Below, piece after piece: positions 7,139-10,761 of a stretch of DNA of 10,761 bases. The position numbers and the translations under genes are program-made. Source of the stretch: Clostridiaceae bacterium (lineage in GTDB: Bacteria; Bacillota; Clostridia; Acetivibrionales; DTU013); assembly GCA_012799845.1 (NCBI GenBank), contig JAAZKL010000221.1:1-10761 (forward strand), written 5' to 3'. How positions within the stretch are numbered: the stretch's first letter is position 1; the number at the start of each line of letters is the position of its first letter. The notes below the pieces were generated by a model, which ran no database searches, was not told where the DNA came from, and saw only the letters and a program-made list of their open reading frames with translations.

Positions 7139-8710
7139 TTGAATTTTGCAGAGTTAATGACAGTCGACCTCATGACCGGAATGAATGTTCCCGATCTTAA
7201 AGCGGGCGGCAGGCAGCCGCGTCAGTCTGTTGCAAGGACCTCTGAATTCGGAAAGATATTCGGGGCGACAATGGCCAGGACGCAGAACAGGCCGGTCGGG
7301 GCACAGGCTGAACCGGTCAGGCGGAACGCAAATTCGGGTATTACCGGTGATAAGTATTTACAAAGGCCGTACAGATCTGCCGGTGTAAAGACAGGGAGAC
7401 AGGCCGTAACGGTAACCCGGACCGGAAACAGGACTGAAGCTTCTGAGCCTGATGGAGGTCCCGGTATCGAAGAGAAAAAGCTGACCGAATCTCCTGATGT
7501 GCTGGAAGTGCTGGCACAGCTTACAGGAATGGACAGGGTGATGCTGAAGGAGATCCTGATGGCGTACGGCATGCCGGAGGAAACGCTGACGGCGCAGGAA
7601 GGCTTTATCGAAGCTGCAGCCATGTTATCGGATATACTGGGGCTGGATGGGGAGCAGCAGGATGCTCTGGCGGAACTGATGAAGCTGTTGGGAGATGCTG
7701 CCGGTGTGCGGCAGGAGGCGGAACTCGCTGTCGCTGCTGAAGAGGATCATCCAGCCGAAGGCGCACAGGTCATTGCGTCCGGGAATGGTACAGAAGCCTC
7801 CGTGACATCACAGGGCGGGCTCACGCTGATATCTGAGTTTGCGGACCGGCTCCGGACAGCGATCCTCGAGAAGCTGGAGGAGTATGCATCACGGCAGGAA
7901 AACGGCACGGACGTTCCAAAGGAAGAAGCCGGGGATGCTATCCTGGATATGCTCGAAAAGGTGCGGAATGTCAGGTCAAACGCAGCATATGATGCAGGTG
8001 CAGGCCCGGAAACGGGACAGGTCAGCGATGCCTCAGTTTCAGATGCTGGTGAAGAGGCCCGGGCTGAGGTCGAGAAAACCGGGATAGCGGAAACCGGCGG
8101 GGAAAATGTCGGCGGAAAGGAACTAAAACCCCTGGAGCAGCAGGACACTGAGCAGGTGAATGATGACAGCATGGCTGATGCCGGGATGTTTGCACTGCAG
8201 CAGAATCGTTACGAACAGGATGCCCAGGTGCAGGTACTTGCAGACAGACCGATGGACCACACGGTATCCGCAAGGGAGATTATCAGCCAGATAACCGGAA
8301 AAGCCGCCGTCACACTGACGCAGGACAGGTCGGAGATGGTCATCGAACTGAAGCCCGAAAGTCTGGGAAGGCTGTCGCTCAAGGTGGTCACTGAAAACGG
8401 CATCGTAATGGCAAAGTTCGTGGCAGAGAACGCACAGGTCCAGAAGTTGCTGGAATCCAACATGCAGATGCTGAAGGAATCGCTGGAACGACAGGGGATC
8501 ATCGTACAGAGCCTCAACGTGTCGGTCAGGCAGGACGGAGGGCAGGCACAAGAAAACGGACTACATAACAGGGGTCCGGCGGGTATCCGGCAAAGAGGCA
8601 TATCACCGATGCCGGCAGCCAGGATCCCCGATATGCCGGGACTTGCCGAAACTCCGGAAATAAAGGATCCGTGGCTGTGGCAGGGCAGTACCATAAACCT
8701 TACAGCATAG
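7139..8710 (+). CDS. fliK: FliK, hook-length control protein
   Basis: FliK is exported during hook growth, measures hook length and switches export specificity from hook to filament subunits. TTG 7139 is chosen because of the strong Shine-Dalgarno. The protein is 523 residues, longer than the roughly 400 of enteric FliK. The N-terminal export region is followed by a long low-complexity middle rich in Ala, Glu, Gly and Gln (about 60-380), as expected of a ruler domain. The C-terminal Flg_hook domain spans about 385-470. It includes MVIELKPESLGRLSLKVV, with the conserved L-K-P-x-x-L-G core at 404-410, then VQKLLESNMQMLKESLE and QGIIVQSLNVSV. A Pro/Gly-rich tail follows. The stop codon overlaps the flgD Shine-Dalgarno. 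Confidence 0.93.
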   Translation: MNFAELMTVDLMTGMNVPDLKAGGRQPRQSVARTSEFGKIFGATMARTQNRPVGAQAEPVRRNANSGITGDKYLQRPYRSAGVKTGRQAVTVTRTGNRTEASEPDGGPGIEEKKLTESPDVLEVLAQLTGMDRVMLKEILMAYGMPEETLTAQEGFIEAAAMLSDILGLDGEQQDALAELMKLLGDAAGVRQEAELAVAAEEDHPAEGAQVIASGNGTEASVTSQGGLTLISEFADRLRTAILEKLEEYASRQENGTDVPKEEAGDAILDMLEKVRNVRSNAAYDAGAGPETGQVSDASVSDAGEEARAEVEKTGIAETGGENVGGKELKPLEQQDTEQVNDDSMADAGMFALQQNRYEQDAQVQVLADRPMDHTVSAREIISQITGKAAVTLTQDRSEMVIELKPESLGRLSLKVVTENGIVMAKFVAENAQVQKLLESNMQMLKESLERQGIIVQSLNVSVRQDGGQAQENGLHNRGPAGIRQRGISPMPAARIPDMPGLAETPEIKDPWLWQGSTINLTA

Positions 8711-8721
8711 GAGGTGAATGA

Positions 8722-9711
8722 ATGAGCGTTGATGCAGTAGCATATCAGAAAACGATAGAGCAGATAATCAAAGAAAACGAATCAAGGATCAGCGGCAGGG
8801 ATACCGGCGATCTGGGAAAGGACGACTTTCTCAACCTCCTCGTTACTCAGCTGAGATACCAGGATCCCCTGAACCCGACGGATGACAAGGAATTCATCGC
8901 GCAGATGGCGCAGTTCAGCGCACTGGAACAGATGCAGAACCTGAATACGAGCTTTACAGCAACAAAGGCCTACAGCCTGATAGGAAAAGGCATCCTTGCC
9001 AATGTGCGCGATCCCTCGACCGGCGAAATCACCGAGGTTTCCGGGGACGTGTCGAGCGTCACGTATTCCGGCGGGAAATATTATGTAGTCGTCCGGGGCA
9101 GAGAGGTGCCGGTTGATGACATAATCGAAGTGACTGAAGGCACATATGCCTCACAGAGCAACCTGACCCAGTTCACGAGCCTTATGGGATGCCTCGTAAA
9201 CGGGATCGTGTACAATCCGCTGGATGGCGACATGATCAAGGTCAGCGGCACTGTCAGGTCGCTCCAGAAAGGGATCTACGAGGACTACGCGGTCCTGGAC
9301 GGTGTGAGCGCCGAGATCGCCGGGCTCAATACCACGATCAGGACGACGGATGTCGAATACGTCAGGAACAAGCTGACCACTGCCCATAAAAACGGAGAAC
9401 ACATCGACCTGATAATCAAGGACAGCGCTACAGGAAGAAGAGTTCCCGTGACTGCCGTGATCACTGAACTGGTATTTGATAACAGGGGCGGGATAAGAGC
9501 AGTCCTGAACGATGTGCATGTTCCACTTGACAGCATCACCAACATCAGGAAGCCGGAAGCAAAGAGCGGCGATGATCCAGGCGAAGAGCCGGAAGCTGTG
9601 GAGGAAGCCGAAGAAGCAGAACAGCCGGACGGGGAAAATGAAACCGATCCTGTAAACGAAAGCGGCGGCGCATCAGATGACGAACAGGCAGGTGATGATG
9701 ATGGTAATTGA
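8722..9711 (+). CDS. flgD: FlgD, hook cap/assembly protein, enlarged C-terminal half
   Basis: FlgD caps the growing hook and guides FlgE polymerisation. ATG 8722 follows a perfect AGGAGGTGA (8709-8717) that overlaps the fliK stop. The N-terminal half has the full signature: LGKDDFLNLLVTQLRYQDPL near 31-50, then FIAQMAQFSALEQMQNL near 58-74. After it come three segments that look like copies of one beta-rich module, at about 84-137, 153-203 and 222-275. Each has a D/N-x-x-x-G turn, a V-x-V or V-S-G strand and, in copies 1 and 3, a closing VP-x-D-x-I motif. Residues 278-329 form an acidic tail with 22 Asp/Glu in 52. At 329 residues it is longer than the 220-280 I expect for the family. The 3' end overlaps the next gene by 11 nt. 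Confidence 0.95.
   Translation: MSVDAVAYQKTIEQIIKENESRISGRDTGDLGKDDFLNLLVTQLRYQDPLNPTDDKEFIAQMAQFSALEQMQNLNTSFTATKAYSLIGKGILANVRDPSTGEITEVSGDVSSVTYSGGKYYVVVRGREVPVDDIIEVTEGTYASQSNLTQFTSLMGCLVNGIVYNPLDGDMIKVSGTVRSLQKGIYEDYAVLDGVSAEIAGLNTTIRTTDVEYVRNKLTTAHKNGEHIDLIIKDSATGRRVPVTAVITELVFDNRGGIRAVLNDVHVPLDSITNIRKPEAKSGDDPGEEPEAVEEAEEAEQPDGENETDPVNESGGASDDEQAGDDDGN
9686..9694 (+). promoter_or_regulatory. Ribosome binding site of the flagellar-operon protein gene
   Basis: AGGCAGGTG inside the end of flgD ends 6 nt before ATG 9701. It overlaps the longer ORF beginning at ATG 9677, so 9701 (or the adjacent ATG 9698) is the likely start. Confidence 0.55.
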
Positions 9712-10111
9712 CAACACAGGCAACCGCATCAACCCGACCGTCATCACAGGAAGTCCAGCGGCGGCGCGGCCGGTCCGGACAGGAAGGCCGGATGCCGGAC
9801 AGGGTACGGCGGCAGTCAGTTTCGACAGCATCCTCAGGCAGAAGCAGAGGGAAAATGAAGGAATAAAATTCTCCAGGCACGCGGAATACCGGCTGCAATC
9901 CAGGAATATAAGCCTGACGCCCGCTCAGAAGGAAAAGATGAAGGAAGCGGTTGCTAAAGCTGAAACAAAGGGAGTAAAGGACACGCTCATACTGATGGAC
10001 GATCTTGCGTTCGTAGTCAACATCAGGAACAGGACAGTGATAACGGCGGTAAACAGCAACGAACTGAAGGAAAACGTATTCACGAACATAGACGGAGCAG
10101 TGATAATCTAA
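9701..10111 (+). CDS. Conserved flagellar-operon protein of unknown function (TIGR02530-like)
   Basis: This 136-residue protein matches my memory of the family annotated only as flagellar operon protein (TIGR02530), found between flgD and flgE in many Firmicutes. The frame is open to ATG 9677, but ATG 9701 has the better-placed Shine-Dalgarno and gives MVIDNTG at the N-terminus. Residues 1-40 are Pro/Gly/Arg-rich and probably flexible. The conserved part is KFSRHAEYRLQSRNISL at 56-72, a charged helix (QKEKMKEAVAKAETKG), then LILMDDLAFVVNIRNRTVIT, a predicted beta hairpin. No signal peptide or membrane helix is seen. It overlaps flgD by 11 nt, so it is co-translated with the hook cap and hook genes. 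A role as hook chaperone or export regulator is inference. Confidence 0.75.
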   Translation: MVIDNTGNRINPTVITGSPAAARPVRTGRPDAGQGTAAVSFDSILRQKQRENEGIKFSRHAEYRLQSRNISLTPAQKEKMKEAVAKAETKGVKDTLILMDDLAFVVNIRNRTVITAVNSNELKENVFTNIDGAVII

Positions 10112-10135
10112 CAGCCGGACCCTTTCGGGAGGCTG
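10112..10135 (+). repeat. Stem-loop directly after the flagellar-operon protein gene
   Basis: CAGCC (10112-10116) pairs with GGCTG (10131-10135), and CCC (10120-10122) pairs with GGG (10127-10129) around a TTTC loop, with small internal bulges. It begins at the base after the TAA stop. No T-tract follows, so it is not a canonical terminator. Confidence 0.45.
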
Positions 10136-10136
10136 G

Positions 10137-10162
10137 ACATCCCTGAACGACGGACGGGATGT
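10137..10162 (+). repeat. Second stem-loop in the flgE leader
   Basis: ACATCCC (10137-10143) is perfectly complementary to GGGATGT (10156-10162), with a 12-nt loop. It lies one base after the previous stem-loop and 9 nt before the flgE Shine-Dalgarno AGGAGG (10172-10177). Confidence 0.45.
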
Positions 10163-10171
10163 ATATTCTGA

Positions 10172-10177
10172 AGGAGG
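10172..10177 (+). promoter_or_regulatory. Ribosome binding site of flgE
   Basis: AGGAGG, extended as AAGGAGGT at 10171-10178, lies 13 nt before ATG 10191. The spacing is longer than usual, and no other start in the frame is closer. Confidence 0.65.
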
Positions 10178-10190
10178 TCGAAATAGCTTT

Positions 10191-10761
10191 ATGATGAGAT
10201 CGATGTTTTCTGGTGTGTCAGGTCTCAGGGCACATCAGACGAGAATGGACGTAATAGGCAACAATGTCGCGAATGTCAACACGGTAGGCTTCAAATCAGG
10301 AAGAGTAACATTCCAGGAAATTTTCAGCCAGACGCTGAAAGGAGCAAGCGCACCTGACTCTGCAACCGGCAGGGGCGGAACGAACCCGATGCAGATAGGC
10401 CTCGGTCTCGGGGTGGGAGCAGTTGACACCATCACCACGAGAGGCAGCTTGCAAAGGACAGACAATCCTACGGACATGTCGATAGAGGGTGACGGCTTCT
10501 TCATCTGCAAGGGCGGTGCAACCGACACCTTTAGATTCACCAGGGCAGGCAATTTTACCATAGACAAGCTTGGCAACCTTGTAACGGGCAGCGGTCTGAA
10601 CGTATATGGCTGGCAGGCGCTTAAGGGCGACGGCAGCGGGGAGTTCGACACGGAAAAACCGATAGAGCCGATCAATCTTTATTCCGACGCGTACAGGAAC
10701 AAGAGGATCATATCGGCCAAAGCAACATCAATGGCGCATCTGGCAGGAAACCTGGATGCCG
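10191..10761 (+). CDS. flgE: FlgE, flagellar hook protein (3' end beyond window)
   Basis: FlgE is the subunit of the hook, the universal joint outside the cell. The frame is open from ATG 10191 to the last base, giving 190 codons with no stop, so the gene runs off the window. The start may be this ATG or the adjacent one at 10194. The N-terminus is MFSGVSGLRAHQTRMDVIGN, then NNVANVNTVGFKS at residues 24-36, the D0 helix motif shared by hook and rod proteins. Next is TFQEIFSQTLKGAS, then NPMQIGLGLGVGAVDTI and GSLQRTDNPTDMSIEGDGFF, which mark FlgE of the Gram-positive type, and FRFTRAGNFTIDKLGNLV. Position after flgD and length upstream of the D1/D2 region make FlgE more likely than FlgG or FlgF. 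Two stem-loops precede it. Confidence 0.93.
   Translation, partial: MMRSMFSGVSGLRAHQTRMDVIGNNVANVNTVGFKSGRVTFQEIFSQTLKGASAPDSATGRGGTNPMQIGLGLGVGAVDTITTRGSLQRTDNPTDMSIEGDGFFICKGGATDTFRFTRAGNFTIDKLGNLVTGSGLNVYGWQALKGDGSGEFDTEKPIEPINLYSDAYRNKRIISAKATSMAHLAGNLDA

Noticed and set aside
7747..8172. Minus-strand Ser/Pro-rich frame opposite fliK
   Set aside because: The composition is what the complement of an Ala/Glu/Gly-rich ruler region gives; there is no independent support.
1..10761. Mobile elements, CRISPR arrays, tRNA or rRNA genes
   Set aside because: No transposase, terminal inverted repeats, regularly spaced repeats or RNA gene signatures were seen; the whole window is accounted for by flagellar genes and short gaps.

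Overview
The window is a contiguous stretch of the large flagellar (fla/che-type) operon of a Gram-positive bacterium, most likely a member of the Clostridia. All genes lie on the + strand. The order is flgC - fliE - fliF - fliG - fliH - fliI - fliJ - ylxF/motE-like - fliK - flgD - a conserved unknown flagellar-operon gene - flgE. This is the Bacillus/Clostridium arrangement, with the unknown gene inserted between flgD and flgE. Base composition looks roughly balanced, and Arg AGG and Ile ATA codons are frequent throughout. No gene differs obviously from its neighbours in codon use, so nothing points to recent transfer. The assignment to Clostridia rests on gene order and protein style; I cannot name a species.

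Layout. 1-420 is the 3' part of flgC (proximal rod), with an in-frame TAA at 25-27. 531-839 is fliE (MS ring/rod junction). 918-2495 is fliF (MS ring) and 2585-3607 is fliG (rotor switch). 3600-4349 is fliH, 4371-5681 is fliI and 5853-6302 is fliJ (the export ATPase complex). 6305-7108 is a membrane-anchored YlxF/MotE-like protein. 7139-8710 is fliK (hook-length control), 8722-9711 is flgD (hook cap) and 9701-10111 is an unknown flagellar-operon protein. 10191 to the window end is the 5' part of flgE (hook). No stretch without a gene exceeds 300 bases. The longest gap is fliI-fliJ (171 nt), which holds two predicted stem-loops. The other gaps are about 110 nt or less; gaps with visible structure are listed as features.

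How the genes work together. FliF and FliG build the MS ring and rotor. FliE and FlgC extend it into the rod. FliH, FliI and FliJ energise and feed the type III export gate. FliK and FlgD control and cap the hook that FlgE forms. Tight spacing, an 8-nt overlap (fliG/fliH), an 11-nt overlap (flgD/unknown gene) and good Shine-Dalgarno sequences ahead of most starts fit one co-translated polycistronic unit. Four starts are non-ATG: GTG for fliF and fliI, TTG for fliH and fliK.

Most of the window is an ordinary flagellar operon. The points worth a second look are the nonsense codon in flgC, a FlgD enlarged by three apparent copies of a beta-rich module plus an acidic tail, the unknown gene between flgD and flgE, and structured intergenic leaders before fliJ and flgE.
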